Counted from the stretch's first letter, positions 26,796 through 35,342 are shown. The stretch: 64,000 nucleotides of DNA from Phascolarctobacterium sp. (GCA_030523325.1 JAUNIS010000002.1:1-64000); one strand, 5' to 3'. Numbers and translations: made by a program. Notes: generated from the sequence alone by a model not told the origin.

Positions 26796-27263
26796 ATGGC
26801 TGCAAAGAAAGTTATTCTTACCCAAGAAGGTTTGGAAAATTTAAAACAAGAACTTGACTACTTGGTGAAAACTAAACGTGAAGAAATCCTCGCACGCTTA
26901 GCTGAAGCTCGTGCTCAAGGCGACTTAAGTGAAAACGCTGAATACGAACAAGCAAGAGAAGACCAAGCTAAAAACGAAGGCCGTATTCTTGAATTAAAAG
27001 CCGAAATTGAAAACGCACAAATCATCGAAAAAACTGAAGGCGGCAAAATCGATATTGGCTCTACCGTAATTCTTTTAGACACTGAATTCGAAGAAGAAGA
27101 AACTTATTCCATCGTTGGTACTACTGAAGCCGACCCCTTTAATAATAAAATTTCTAACGAGTCTCCTGTTGGTGCAGCAATTATCGGTCATTCTGTTGGC
27201 GATGAAGTTGTTGTAACCACTCCTGGTGGAGATGTTGTTTATAAAATTATCGACGTTCAATAA
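26796..27263 (+). CDS. greA: Transcription elongation factor GreA
   Basis: 155 residues. The N-terminal coiled coil that enters the RNA polymerase secondary channel spans about 1-75 (KVILTQEGLENLKQELDYL, ARAQGDLSENAEYEQAREDQ with the acidic tip residues in DLSENAEY), and the C-terminal FKBP-like domain has SPVGAAIIGHSVGDEVVV. GreA stimulates cleavage of backtracked RNA. AAAGGAG lies before ATG 26796. lysS starts 12 bases downstream, so greA-lysS form one operon, as in many Firmicutes. Confidence 0.95.
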   Translation: MAAKKVILTQEGLENLKQELDYLVKTKREEILARLAEARAQGDLSENAEYEQAREDQAKNEGRILELKAEIENAQIIEKTEGGKIDIGSTVILLDTEFEEEETYSIVGTTEADPFNNKISNESPVGAAIIGHSVGDEVVVTTPGGDVVYKIIDVQ

Positions 27264-27275
27264 GGAGAATTAGTA

Positions 27276-29231
27276 ATGGCTGAAGTTAAAAATAATGCTC
27301 CGCAAACAGAAATGTCTGATCAAATGCAAGTCCGCATTGATAAAATGCACAAAATCGAAGAAGCTGGTCTGCTTCCTTTTGGTCATAAATTTTTGTGGAC
27401 TCATCATGCTCAAGATATCTCTGACAAGTTTGATGAGCTGAACGAAAAAGAAGTTAAGCTGGCTGGTCGTGTAATGGCAATTCGTGGTCATGGCAAAACC
27501 TGCTTTATGGATATGCGTGACATTAGCGGACGCATTCAACTTTATGTTCGTAAGGACGTACTTGGTGAAGAAGCTTATAAAATTATTAAGATGATGGATA
27601 TCGGTGATATTGTTGGTGTAACCGGCAGTGTTTTCCGCACTCATATGGGCGAAGTATCTATTAAGGTTACCGCACTTGAGGTTCTTTCTAAATCCCTCCG
27701 TCCCCTGCCAGAAAAATGGCATGGTTTAAAGGATGTAGAAATGCGTTATCGTCAACGCTATGTTGATCTCATTATGAACCCAGATGTTATGCAAACCTTC
27801 ATTAAACGCACTCAAATCATTAAGAGCTTGCGTGACGTTTTAGATAGCCATAATTTCTTAGAGGTTGAAACTCCTGTTCTCAACACCATTCCTGGTGGTG
27901 CAGCAGCTCGTCCTTTCATTAGCTACCATAATGCTCTTGATATGCATGTTTACATGCGTATCGCAACCGAGCTCCACTTAAAACGTTTAATCGTTGGTGG
28001 TATGGAACGCGTTTATGAAATTGGACGTATTTTCCGTAACGAAGGCATCGATAATCGTCACAATCCTGAATTCACCTCCGTGGAAATTTACCAAGCCTTT
28101 GGTGACTACGAAGATATGATGGATCTTACCGAAGAAATCGTTATCAAAACCGCTCAAAAAGTTCTCGGTACAACTAAGATTACTTACGAAGGCACCGAAA
28201 TTGAGCTTGGCGGTCCTTGGAAACGCATGAGCATGACCGATGCAGTTAAAGAATATTCTGGCAAGGATTTCTCTAACGTAACTGATATCGAAGAAGCTCG
28301 CGCTATGGCAAAAGAATTAAACGTTCCTATCGAACCGTCCTTTGGTATTGGCAAAATCATTAATGCATGCTTTGAAGAATATGTTGAAGATAAGCTCATT
28401 CAACCCACATTCATCACTCATCATCCGAAGGAAATTTCTCCGCTGGCAAAATCTAATCCGATTAACCCGGATATCACCGACCGTTTCGAAGGTTATATTT
28501 ATGGCCGTGAGATTTGCAATGGCTTCACCGAATTAAATGATCCTATTGATCAACGCGAACGTTTCCAAAAGCAAGTTGAAGAACGTGCAGCTGGTGACGA
28601 AGAAGCCAATATGATGGACGAAGATTTCTGTGTAGCTCTTGAGCATGGCCTGCCTCCTACGGGTGGCCTCGGTATTGGTATCGATCGTCTAGTAATGTTC
28701 CTTACCGATTCATCTTCTATTCGCGATGTCTTGCTCTTCCCGACCATGAAACCGGAAAAAGCTAGTGGCAGTCAGGAAACTCAAGCTGAAGCAGCAAATA
28801 TTCCTTGTGAAGCACAAGCTCCCTGCGAAGCTCAAACTAAGCAAGAAGAGGTTATCGACTTCTCTAAAGTTGAAATCGAACCTCTCTTTGAAGAATTTGT
28901 CGATTTCGACACCTTCTGTAAATCCGACTTCCGCGCAGTCAAGGTTCTAGAATGCGAAGCAGTTAAGAAATCCAAAAAGCTGCTCAAATTTACTCTGAAC
29001 GATGGCACTGGTACTAACCGCACAATTCTTTCTGGCATTCATGCTTTCTATGAACCAGAAGAACTCATCGGCAAAACCTTGGTTGCTATTACTAACCTGC
29101 CTCCTCGCCCCATGATGGGCTTGGAATCCTGTGGTATGCTTTTGTCCGCTGTTCATACTGAAGAGGGCGAAGAAAAGCTTCATCTGATTATGATTGACAA
29201 TCACATCCCGGCCGGCGCTAAGTTGAGATAA
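27276..29231 (+). CDS. lysS: Lysyl-tRNA synthetase fused to a C-terminal tRNA-binding domain
   Basis: Class II LysRS with an unusual extension, 651 residues against about 500 for the normal enzyme. Residues about 20-490 are complete: the OB-fold anticodon domain, motif 2 (IGRIFRNEGIDNRHNPEFTS) and motif 3 (GGLGIGIDRLVMF). A linker of about 35 residues follows, rich in Ala/Glu/Gln with a doubled PCEAQ unit, then residues 529-651 form an EMAPII/Trbp111-type tRNA-binding OB fold (DFRAVKVLECEAVKKSKKLLKF, SGIHAFYEPEELIGK, PRPMMGLESCGMLLSA). Such domains are common on bacterial MetRS, not LysRS. No stop or frameshift interrupts the join. Confidence 0.93.
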   Translation: MAEVKNNAPQTEMSDQMQVRIDKMHKIEEAGLLPFGHKFLWTHHAQDISDKFDELNEKEVKLAGRVMAIRGHGKTCFMDMRDISGRIQLYVRKDVLGEEAYKIIKMMDIGDIVGVTGSVFRTHMGEVSIKVTALEVLSKSLRPLPEKWHGLKDVEMRYRQRYVDLIMNPDVMQTFIKRTQIIKSLRDVLDSHNFLEVETPVLNTIPGGAAARPFISYHNALDMHVYMRIATELHLKRLIVGGMERVYEIGRIFRNEGIDNRHNPEFTSVEIYQAFGDYEDMMDLTEEIVIKTAQKVLGTTKITYEGTEIELGGPWKRMSMTDAVKEYSGKDFSNVTDIEEARAMAKELNVPIEPSFGIGKIINACFEEYVEDKLIQPTFITHHPKEISPLAKSNPINPDITDRFEGYIYGREICNGFTELNDPIDQRERFQKQVEERAAGDEEANMMDEDFCVALEHGLPPTGGLGIGIDRLVMFLTDSSSIRDVLLFPTMKPEKASGSQETQAEAANIPCEAQAPCEAQTKQEEVIDFSKVEIEPLFEEFVDFDTFCKSDFRAVKVLECEAVKKSKKLLKFTLNDGTGTNRTILSGIHAFYEPEELIGKTLVAITNLPPRPMMGLESCGMLLSAVHTEEGEEKLHLIMIDNHIPAGAKLR

Positions 29232-29235
29232 TAAA

Positions 29236-29352
29236 ATTTAGAAAATGTCCATAGCACATGCTATGCGTTGTCGGCCCTCCTAGACGTACACGAATCTTAG
29301 TACGCCGTCGTCGGGCCTCCTAGCCTAGCATGCACTCTGAACATTTTGTGTA
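29236..29352. repeat. Hairpin repeat element downstream of lysS
   Basis: Starts four bases after the lysS stop with the same 21-nt head found after coaX. The two ends are imperfect inverted repeats (AAAATGTCCATAG...CATGCTA at the left, TAGCATGCACTCTGAACATTTT at 29327-29348 read inverted), and the interior carries two copies of GTCGG-C/G-CCTCCTAG. Total about 115 bases; no coding potential. Confidence 0.55.
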
Positions 29353-29417
29353 AATCTAAGTTTGGATGTTTTGCAACTAATATAGTCTGAATGTTTTGGA
29401 AAACATTAAAGTGTTTA

Positions 29418-29452
29418 AATGCCTCTGAATTTTTTCGGAGGCATTTTTAATG
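29418..29452 (+). terminator. Terminator after greA-lysS
   Basis: AAATGCCTCTGAA / TTCGGAGGCATTT (29418-29430 with 29435-29447, one mismatch) around a TTTT loop, followed by TTA. Confidence 0.75.
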
Positions 29453-29469
29453 TCAGCGTTGCCTAGTTG

Positions 29470-29478
29470 TGATATAAT
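29470..29478 (+). promoter_or_regulatory. Extended -10 promoter of mscS-like gene
   Basis: TGATATAAT is an extended -10 element without a good -35 box, about 40 bases ahead of the channel gene. Confidence 0.45.
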
Positions 29479-29518
29479 AATCTCTCAAGAATGATTTAAC
29501 TTTTCCCCTGGAGGTTTT

Positions 29519-30592
29519 ATGGAAAAATTTTTGACCCCTGAGCTGCAGACAATTTTGTTGCCCTGGTATCCCACAATTGCAACTGTCTGGGCTTGTATTT
29601 TAGTATTTTTTTGTTACAAAAAAATCTTGCTGATGTTACTGCGTAACATCAGTGATTATTTCGATTTTGAACTTGGCGTCAATATTTTAAACGCTTGCGA
29701 AAAACACATCGACCAACTAATTTTTTTAATCGGTTTCTATTATACCATTAAGCAATTGCCTTATGATTGGACTAAAGATTTGAGTTTTATCAGAGGTGTT
29801 TTTGGGTCTCTTAGTTGGGTTTGTGTATTCTGCTGTGTTTTTAAAGCAGTAAACGTAGCTAAGCCATTTCTTGCTAAGTTAATGAAAAATGCTGGTATAA
29901 CTGCTAGTGATACCCTCGCGAATATTTTGGGCGGAATCATTCGCATCGTTTTCGGCATGATGTGTATTGGCCTTATAGCTAAGGAATGGAATTTTGATAT
30001 CGTTGGCTTTATGGCTTCCGTTAGTTTTATTTCTGTTGCTCTGGCCTATGCAGGCAAGGATGCATTAGCGAATATTTTTGGTGGCTTCATTATTCTCGTA
30101 GATAAATCGTTCCTGCAAGGGGATTGGGTGAGTATCAACGGTGTTGAAGGCATCGTAGAAAAAATTTCTTTTCGTAGTACCTATATACGTTCCTTTCCTC
30201 AAGAGGTAGTCGTAGTTCCTAACAATTTGTTGATCAATACGCCTATCACGAACTATTCTAAGCGTGGCAAACGTCGCGTGTATATGGTTATGGGCTTGAC
30301 ATATGATACAACTAAAGAACAAATGCAAGATTTTATTGCTTCTGTGAAAGTATTTCTTAAAACTAATCCTAAAATTGACAAGGAAGATATTCGCGTTAAT
30401 TTTGTCAATTATAACGACTCTAGTTTAGATGTTGAGATTGTCTGCTTTGTAAATAAAAATTATGTGGGGACGCCTCAATATTTAGAAGCTGTCAGTGAAA
30501 TCAACCTTGCTCTTATGGATATTGTTGACGAATGTGGTGTATCCTGTGCTTTTCCGACAAGAAGTGTTTATTTGGAGAATGCTCAAAAATAA
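29519..30592 (+). CDS. MscS-family mechanosensitive channel
   Basis: A 357-residue membrane protein: N-terminal extra helices (about 18-35, 60-75, 95-112), a pore-region helix and then the MscS beta domain. Family markers are VGFMASVSFISVALAYAGKDALANIFGGFIILVDKSFLQGDWV, where the Ala/Gly-rich TM3 leads into the beta domain, then GIVEKISFRSTYIRSFPQEVVVVPN and the C-terminal alpha/beta portion. It should open on membrane tension to release solutes in hypo-osmotic shock. GGAGG precedes ATG 29519. It lies between the lysS terminator and the redox pair, and shares the direction of both. Confidence 0.9.
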   Translation: MEKFLTPELQTILLPWYPTIATVWACILVFFCYKKILLMLLRNISDYFDFELGVNILNACEKHIDQLIFLIGFYYTIKQLPYDWTKDLSFIRGVFGSLSWVCVFCCVFKAVNVAKPFLAKLMKNAGITASDTLANILGGIIRIVFGMMCIGLIAKEWNFDIVGFMASVSFISVALAYAGKDALANIFGGFIILVDKSFLQGDWVSINGVEGIVEKISFRSTYIRSFPQEVVVVPNNLLINTPITNYSKRGKRRVYMVMGLTYDTTKEQMQDFIASVKVFLKTNPKIDKEDIRVNFVNYNDSSLDVEIVCFVNKNYVGTPQYLEAVSEINLALMDIVDECGVSCAFPTRSVYLENAQK

Positions 30593-30607
30593 TTTGGGAG
30601 GACTATT

Positions 30608-31453
30608 ATGTATGACGTAATTATCATCGGCGGAGGTCCAGCAGGAATCAGCGCGGGCCTGTACGCATTTCGTGCTGGTATGAAGACCCTTATTATTGAA
30701 AATGGGCACGGAGCATTAAAGAAAGCCCATCTCATTCAAAATTATTACGGACAAACTTTGTCGGGCGTAGCTTTATACGAGCAAGGTCTCGAGCAGGCCC
30801 GCGCTCTCGGAATAGAGATTCTTCATGACGAGGTTGTTGGTGCCGAATGGCTGCTGACATTTAACGTGCAGGTTGCCTCACGAGAAGAAGCTTTGACTGC
30901 GAAGTCCCTCGTTCTTGCAACAGGCACACAGCAAGCGAGCGTAAATATTCCAGGACTCAAAGCTTACGAGGGTAAGGGTGTAAGCTATTGCGCGGTTTGT
31001 GATGGTTTTTTCTTTCGTGAAAAAAATGTTGCCGTCTTAGGCAACGGAGCATATGCTTTGCATGAGGCAAATTATTTGAAAAATTTGGCTAATGTAACCA
31101 TCTTAACTAATGGAGAAGAGCTTGAATCTGCTTTGCCGACAATCACGCAAAAAATTGTTGGGCTGCGTGGAGACAATTCTTTACAAGCCATTGATTTTGC
31201 AGATGGTTCGAGTATAAATGTCGCTGGTCTTTTCGTAGCTTTTGGCAGTGCGGGCTCATCCAGTTTCGCACTAAAGCTTGGCGCAGTGCAAGAAGGCCCG
31301 CATATCAAGGTTGATGAACACGCCTCGACAAACGTGCCGGGCCTTTTTGCAGCTGGCGATTGTACGGGCGGCTTGCTTCAAGTTGCGAAAGCCGTACATG
31401 AAGGCGCGGAGGCTGGACTCGCTGCCGTGAAATTTGTAAAAGCCAAAAATTGA
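30608..31453 (+). CDS. Thioredoxin-reductase-like flavoprotein lacking the NADPH arginine motif
   Basis: A 281-residue flavoenzyme of the thioredoxin reductase fold: FAD site GGGPAGISAGLYAFRAG at 8-24, redox-active CAVC at 128-131 followed by DGFFF, and a C-terminal FAD motif LFAAGDCTG at 247-254. In the pyridine-nucleotide domain GNGAYA (145-150) takes the place of the usual GGGDSA, and the stretch aligned to HRRxxxR reads ILTNGEE (165-171), so the arginines that hold the NADPH 2'-phosphate are absent. Clostridial ferredoxin-dependent thioredoxin reductases (FFTR) show this pattern. The thioredoxin gene follows 14 bases downstream. Confidence 0.85.
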   Translation: MYDVIIIGGGPAGISAGLYAFRAGMKTLIIENGHGALKKAHLIQNYYGQTLSGVALYEQGLEQARALGIEILHDEVVGAEWLLTFNVQVASREEALTAKSLVLATGTQQASVNIPGLKAYEGKGVSYCAVCDGFFFREKNVAVLGNGAYALHEANYLKNLANVTILTNGEELESALPTITQKIVGLRGDNSLQAIDFADGSSINVAGLFVAFGSAGSSSFALKLGAVQEGPHIKVDEHASTNVPGLFAAGDCTGGLLQVAKAVHEGAEAGLAAVKFVKAKN

Positions 31454-31467
31454 AAGGAGAAAGAAAA

Positions 31468-31770
31468 ATGTTAGAAATTACACAAGAAAATTTTGCTAGT
31501 GAAGTTTTAGAAGCAAAGGTGCCTGTACTAGTTGACTTCTGGGCTCCCTGGTGTGGTCCTTGTCGCATGCAAGGACCAATCGTCGAAGCATTTGCCGAAA
31601 ATCATAGCGAGGTCAAAGCTGTTAAATGCAATGTGGACGAGAACATGGAGCTGGCTCAACAATTTCGTATCATGAACATTCCTACACTTATGGTCTTTAA
31701 AGATGGCAAGCTTGTTAATACGGCAATTGGCCTTCACGATGAGAGCGGACTGGAACAATTAGTTAGATGA
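31468..31770 (+). CDS. trxA: Thioredoxin
   Basis: A 100-residue thioredoxin with WAPWCGPCRMQGPI around residues 25-38 (active site WCGPC), a cis-proline context MNIPTLMVFKDGK near 68, and a truncated C-terminal helix. It should be the electron acceptor of the reductase encoded just upstream. AAAGGAGAAAG sits before ATG 31468; a longer frame that begins inside the reductase stop was rejected. The gene is followed by a strong terminator, so the pair is a two-gene unit. Confidence 0.95.
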   Translation: MLEITQENFASEVLEAKVPVLVDFWAPWCGPCRMQGPIVEAFAENHSEVKAVKCNVDENMELAQQFRIMNIPTLMVFKDGKLVNTAIGLHDESGLEQLVR

Positions 31771-31811
31771 TTTTATCGACGCGAAGTCTCGATTCCTTCG
31801 CTCAGCACTTA

Positions 31812-31850
31812 AAAAAATTTCCACACTTTAGTCAAGTGTGGAAATTTTTT
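31812..31850 (+). terminator. Terminator of the reductase-trxA unit
   Basis: AAATTTCCACACTT / AAGTGTGGAAATTT with a five-base loop (TAGTC) and six terminal T residues; the A-rich left arm could make it bidirectional. Confidence 0.9.
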
Positions 31851-31887
31851 GCTTGAGATGTCTTGATTCTGAAAATTATCTGAAAAA

Positions 31888-31917
31888 TTGACATATTTTT
31901 TGTTTCAGACATAAAAT
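31888..31917 (+). promoter_or_regulatory. Distal promoter of the MacAB-type operon
   Basis: TTGACA at 31888-31893, 18-base spacer, TAAAAT at 31912-31917; about 115 bases of leader would precede the first gene. Confidence 0.65.
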
Positions 31918-31942
31918 AGACAAAAGTAAGTGGTACAATGAC

Positions 31943-31971
31943 TTTACCATAAGGCGTTGGTAGTATATAAT
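31943..31971 (+). promoter_or_regulatory. Proximal promoter of the MacAB-type operon
   Basis: TTTACC at 31943-31948, 17-base spacer, TATAAT at 31966-31971. The tandem arrangement suggests two start sites. Confidence 0.55.
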
Positions 31972-32037
31972 ATTCGTTGTGTGACTATCAATTTGGTTAA
32001 GTTACGAATAAATTTTTAATAAAAGAGGGATGCAATT

Positions 32038-33126
32038 ATGATGGATTTTGTCAAGAAAAACAAATATGTCATTGCTTTCTGCGTTCTGCTTTTAGCAGGT
32101 GGTGTGGGCGGATATAAGTATTATCAAAGTACTAAAACTAAAAATACTGCAACCGTACGTACAGGCACTGTGGATTACGGGACCATAAAAGATTCTGTTT
32201 CTGCAACCGGCAGTCTAAAAGCAATTGACAACGTAGATATCAGCTCCAAAATTACTGGACGTATCGTGGAGGTTAACGTAAAAGAAAACGATCACGTTAC
32301 CGCAGGTCAATTATTGCTTAGGTTGGACGATTCTGCACTCTTAGCTACGGAAAATCAACGTAAGGCAACCTTTGACGAATCTGCGAAAACCTTGAATCGT
32401 TATACCGAATTGTTAAACCGCGGAGCTATTGCTCAATCTACTTATGATACAGCTTTGATGAATTATCAAGTGGCTCTTGCTAACTACGAGCAGGCTGTGT
32501 CCAACCGCGAGGATACTTTAATTTATTCTCCTATCGACGGTTACGTTATTGGTAAACCGACTCCTGTTGGTCAAACCATTAGCTCTGGTATTTCTACTCC
32601 ACAAGTAATCATGTCCATCGCTAATCTCGACAAGATGCAAATCGAAGCTCTCGTCGATGAATCCGATATCGGCAATGTTAGGCTTGGTCAAAAGGTAGAG
32701 TTCACTGTTGATGCTTATCCTGAAGAAACCTTTACCGGTGTCGTAAGCCTTATCTCTAGAAGTGCAACAACTACTAACAATGTAATTTATTACAAAACTT
32801 ATGTTGATGTTGACGACTCCAAGAATAAACTTTTCCCGACCATGACTGCTCGTTCTGAAATCATCATTAATCAAACTGACGATACTTTGATGATTCCTTC
32901 TAACTGCGTACAACGTGACGAAAACAAAAAAGTTTACGTACAAAAATACGACGCTAAGAAAAAAGCTGCTGGCGAAAAGATTTATGTTGAACTGGGCATG
33001 ACTGGTGATGACATGGTTCAAGTTAAGAGCGGCGACATTAAAAAAGGCGACACACTCGTTGTTAAATCTAGTTCAAAGACTGCTACCACTTCCAATAAAG
33101 GTATGTTTGGCGGACCTCCCCACTAA
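32038..33126 (+). CDS. HlyD/MacA-type membrane fusion protein
   Basis: Periplasmic adaptor of an ABC efflux system, 362 residues. One N-terminal membrane anchor (about 9-25), a barrel-sandwich (lipoyl-like) half near DNVDISSKITGRIVEVNVKENDHVTAGQLLLRLD, a short helical hairpin (about 105-155), the second lipoyl half IYSPIDGYVIGKPTPVGQTI, then beta-barrel and membrane-proximal domains (PEETFTGVVSLI). AGAGGGATGC precedes ATG 32038; ATG 32041 is an alternative. The ATPase and permease follow. An adaptor of this kind implies export across a periplasm or thick wall; substrate unknown. Confidence 0.9.
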   Translation: MMDFVKKNKYVIAFCVLLLAGGVGGYKYYQSTKTKNTATVRTGTVDYGTIKDSVSATGSLKAIDNVDISSKITGRIVEVNVKENDHVTAGQLLLRLDDSALLATENQRKATFDESAKTLNRYTELLNRGAIAQSTYDTALMNYQVALANYEQAVSNREDTLIYSPIDGYVIGKPTPVGQTISSGISTPQVIMSIANLDKMQIEALVDESDIGNVRLGQKVEFTVDAYPEETFTGVVSLISRSATTTNNVIYYKTYVDVDDSKNKLFPTMTARSEIIINQTDDTLMIPSNCVQRDENKKVYVQKYDAKKKAAGEKIYVELGMTGDDMVQVKSGDIKKGDTLVVKSSSKTATTSNKGMFGGPPH

Positions 33127-33175
33127 GAAAGTCTCAAGCAAGATACTAGGAAACAAAAGTTAGAAGGAGCGAAAA

Positions 33176-33871
33176 ATGGCAGAAGTTATTCGCTTAGAGG
33201 ATATTATGAAAACATATATCATGGGTGATAGCACGGTGCATGCCTTGAACCATGTGGATGTTCGCATCGACGTGGGCGAGTTTGTTGCTATCATGGGACC
33301 GTCTGGTTCCGGTAAATCCACCATGATGAATATTTTAGGTTGTCTTGACCGTCCTACAAGTGGCAAATATTTTTTGGATGGTAAAGAGGTTGCGGGCTTA
33401 GACGACGACGAACTCGCCCATACTCGCAATGCAAAAATTGGTTTCGTTTTCCAAAACTTTAACCTGCTTCCTAAATTAACCGCACAGGTTAACGTGGCTT
33501 TGCCCTTAGTTTATGCAGGTATAAGTGAAGAAGAACGTATGGAAAGAGCAAAGAAAGCTTTAGAAGCTGTAGGACTTGGCGCGAGAATCGATCATAAACC
33601 GAACGAAATGTCCGGTGGTCAACGTCAACGTGTTGCCATTGCCCGTGCTCTTGTAAATAATCCGGCAATTGTTATGGCCGATGAACCTACTGGTAACTTG
33701 GATACTAAATCTAGCTACGAGATTATGGACATCTTTAAGGCTTTGAACGCCGAGGGCAAAACGATTGTTATGGTTACGCATGAACCCGATATTGGTGAGC
33801 AAACTAAACGCATCCTCGTTATGCGTGATGGCAAGCTCACAAGTGATGAGGCGGTAGTGAAAAATGCTTAA
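33176..33871 (+). CDS. MacB/LolD-type ABC transporter ATPase
   Basis: A 231-residue ATPase of the MacB/LolD group: Walker A GPSGSGKST near 40, Q-loop FVFQNFNLLPKLTAQVNVALPL, signature MSGGQRQRVAIARAL, Walker B IVMADEPTGNLD and switch histidine in MVTHEPD. It powers conformational change in the following permease and is not a pore-type exporter. AAGGAGCG lies ahead of the start. Its last codons overlap the permease start by eight bases, which indicates translational coupling. Confidence 0.95.
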   Translation: MAEVIRLEDIMKTYIMGDSTVHALNHVDVRIDVGEFVAIMGPSGSGKSTMMNILGCLDRPTSGKYFLDGKEVAGLDDDELAHTRNAKIGFVFQNFNLLPKLTAQVNVALPLVYAGISEEERMERAKKALEAVGLGARIDHKPNEMSGGQRQRVAIARALVNNPAIVMADEPTGNLDTKSSYEIMDIFKALNAEGKTIVMVTHEPDIGEQTKRILVMRDGKLTSDEAVVKNA

Positions 33872-35081
33872 TGAATCTATAAAAATGGCAATCGATGGTA
33901 TGGTCAGCAATAAAATGCGTACCATCTTGACACTGCTTGGTATTATCATTGGCGTTGGGGCCGTAATCGCTATGGTTAGCTTGGGCTTTGGCGTGAAAGA
34001 ACAAGTTAAAAATAATATCTCCCGTCTTGGTTCCAATTTATTAATTGTAACCTCGGGCGGTCGTACATCAACTGGTCAAAGAATTCAAGCAGGCGAGGGT
34101 GCAAGGCTCACTTATGAAGATGCCCAAGCCATCGAAAAGAACGTAGATAATATTCTTCACGTAGCTCCCTTGGTACAAAGAACTTATCAAGTAGTTAATG
34201 GCAATCAAAATTGGACTACTTCTATCCAAGGCTCTACTCCCAATATTATCGAAATTCAAGATTATTCCGTAGAGAATGGTCGTAATATTAGCGACCGTGA
34301 CATGAATACTCGCGATCGTGTTTGCGTGGTTGGTAAGACTATCGTAGATAATCTGTTCCCCGATGGTTCTTCTCCTATCGGTCAATCCATTCGTATTAAC
34401 AAGGCTCCCTTTAAGATTGTTGGTACATTAAAAGAAAAAGGTCAGTCAGCTAACGGTCAAGACCAGGATGACGTTGTCTTCGTACCCTTGACTACAGCTC
34501 AAACACGTATGATGGGTATCACCTATGTACAACGTATTAACATTCAAGCGAAGAACGAAAATGTTATTGATGCTGTACAAGAAGAAGTTGAAGAACTTTT
34601 AAGAGTTCGTCATAAAATTAAAGCAGGTGGAGACGATGACTTTACCGTTCGAAACCTGTCAGCTTTGATGGATACTATGATGGAAACAGCTAATACCATT
34701 ACCATGTTGCTCGGTTGTATCGCAGCAATTTCTCTGGTAGTTGGTGGTATCGGTATCATGAATATCATGCTTGTATCCGTTACAGAAAGAACGAGAGAGA
34801 TTGGTATTCGTAAAGCACTTGGTGCAACCTACGACAATATCCTTTTACAATTCTTAATCGAGTCAATGGTAATCGGTGTTGTAGGTGGCTTCGTTGGTGT
34901 AGTCTTAGGCGTCGGCGCATCCTATGCAATTAGCATTTTTGCTGGTTGGAATACAGTTATCTCCATCCCCACGATTGTTATCGCAGTTGTTTTCTCCGTA
35001 GGCATCGGTTTGTTCTTCGGTATTTATCCGGCTCGTAAGGCAGCACTTCTCGATCCTATTGAAGCATTACGCTACGAATAA
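33864..35081 (+). CDS. MacB-type ABC transporter permease
   Basis: A 405-residue type VII ABC permease: an N-terminal helix (about 20-45, TILTLLGIIIGVGAVIAMVSLG), a large extracytoplasmic domain (about 50-275), then three C-terminal helices with VVGGIGIMNIMLVSVTERTREIGIRKALGA and the final IGLFFGIYPARKAALLDPIEALRYE. This topology is characteristic of MacB and its relatives, which expel peptides, lipids or macrolides from the outer face of the membrane. Start overlaps the ATPase gene. A small membrane protein gene follows 10 bases downstream. Confidence 0.93.
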   Translation: MLNESIKMAIDGMVSNKMRTILTLLGIIIGVGAVIAMVSLGFGVKEQVKNNISRLGSNLLIVTSGGRTSTGQRIQAGEGARLTYEDAQAIEKNVDNILHVAPLVQRTYQVVNGNQNWTTSIQGSTPNIIEIQDYSVENGRNISDRDMNTRDRVCVVGKTIVDNLFPDGSSPIGQSIRINKAPFKIVGTLKEKGQSANGQDQDDVVFVPLTTAQTRMMGITYVQRINIQAKNENVIDAVQEEVEELLRVRHKIKAGGDDDFTVRNLSALMDTMMETANTITMLLGCIAAISLVVGGIGIMNIMLVSVTERTREIGIRKALGATYDNILLQFLIESMVIGVVGGFVGVVLGVGASYAISIFAGWNTVISIPTIVIAVVFSVGIGLFFGIYPARKAALLDPIEALRYE

Positions 35082-35091
35082 AGGAAAATTT

Positions 35092-35265
35092 ATGAGCGAA
35101 AGACAAAATAATCAATCTTTATTAGCTCAATATGTTGAGGCCTTCTTAGATTATCTGAGGAGGCCTAAAACTGTTTTTGATTTGAAGGATAGAACAAAAG
35201 CCTTAATTATCTTAGTATTTATAATTATTCTTTTACAAAAGGTTGTAGAATTCTTCTTGGATTGA
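35092..35265 (+). CDS. Small single-helix membrane protein in the MacAB operon
   Basis: A 57-residue protein: a polar, charged N-terminus (MSERQNNQSLLAQYVEAFL, then LRRPKTVFDLKDR) and one hydrophobic helix at about 38-56 (ALIILVFIIILLQKVVEFF). AAAGGAAAA precedes ATG 35092, 10 bases after the permease stop, so it is probably on the efflux transcript. I recognise no family. It might be an accessory subunit of the transporter or an independent small protein; the ribosome site and composition make it a likely real gene. Confidence 0.6.
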   Translation: MSERQNNQSLLAQYVEAFLDYLRRPKTVFDLKDRTKALIILVFIIILLQKVVEFFLD

Positions 35266-35312
35266 TATAATATATTGATACATTGTCTATATGCGTTAAT
35301 TTTTAGGGAGAA

Positions 35313-35329
35313 CTCGAAAAAAATTCGAG
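35313..35329 (+). promoter_or_regulatory. Small hairpin ahead of the nadD ribosome site
   Basis: CTCGAA / TTCGAG around an A5 loop, ending three bases before GGAG of nadD. It might modulate initiation; no T-run follows, so it is not a standard terminator. Confidence 0.3.
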
Positions 35330-35342
35330 GTTGGAGTAAGTG

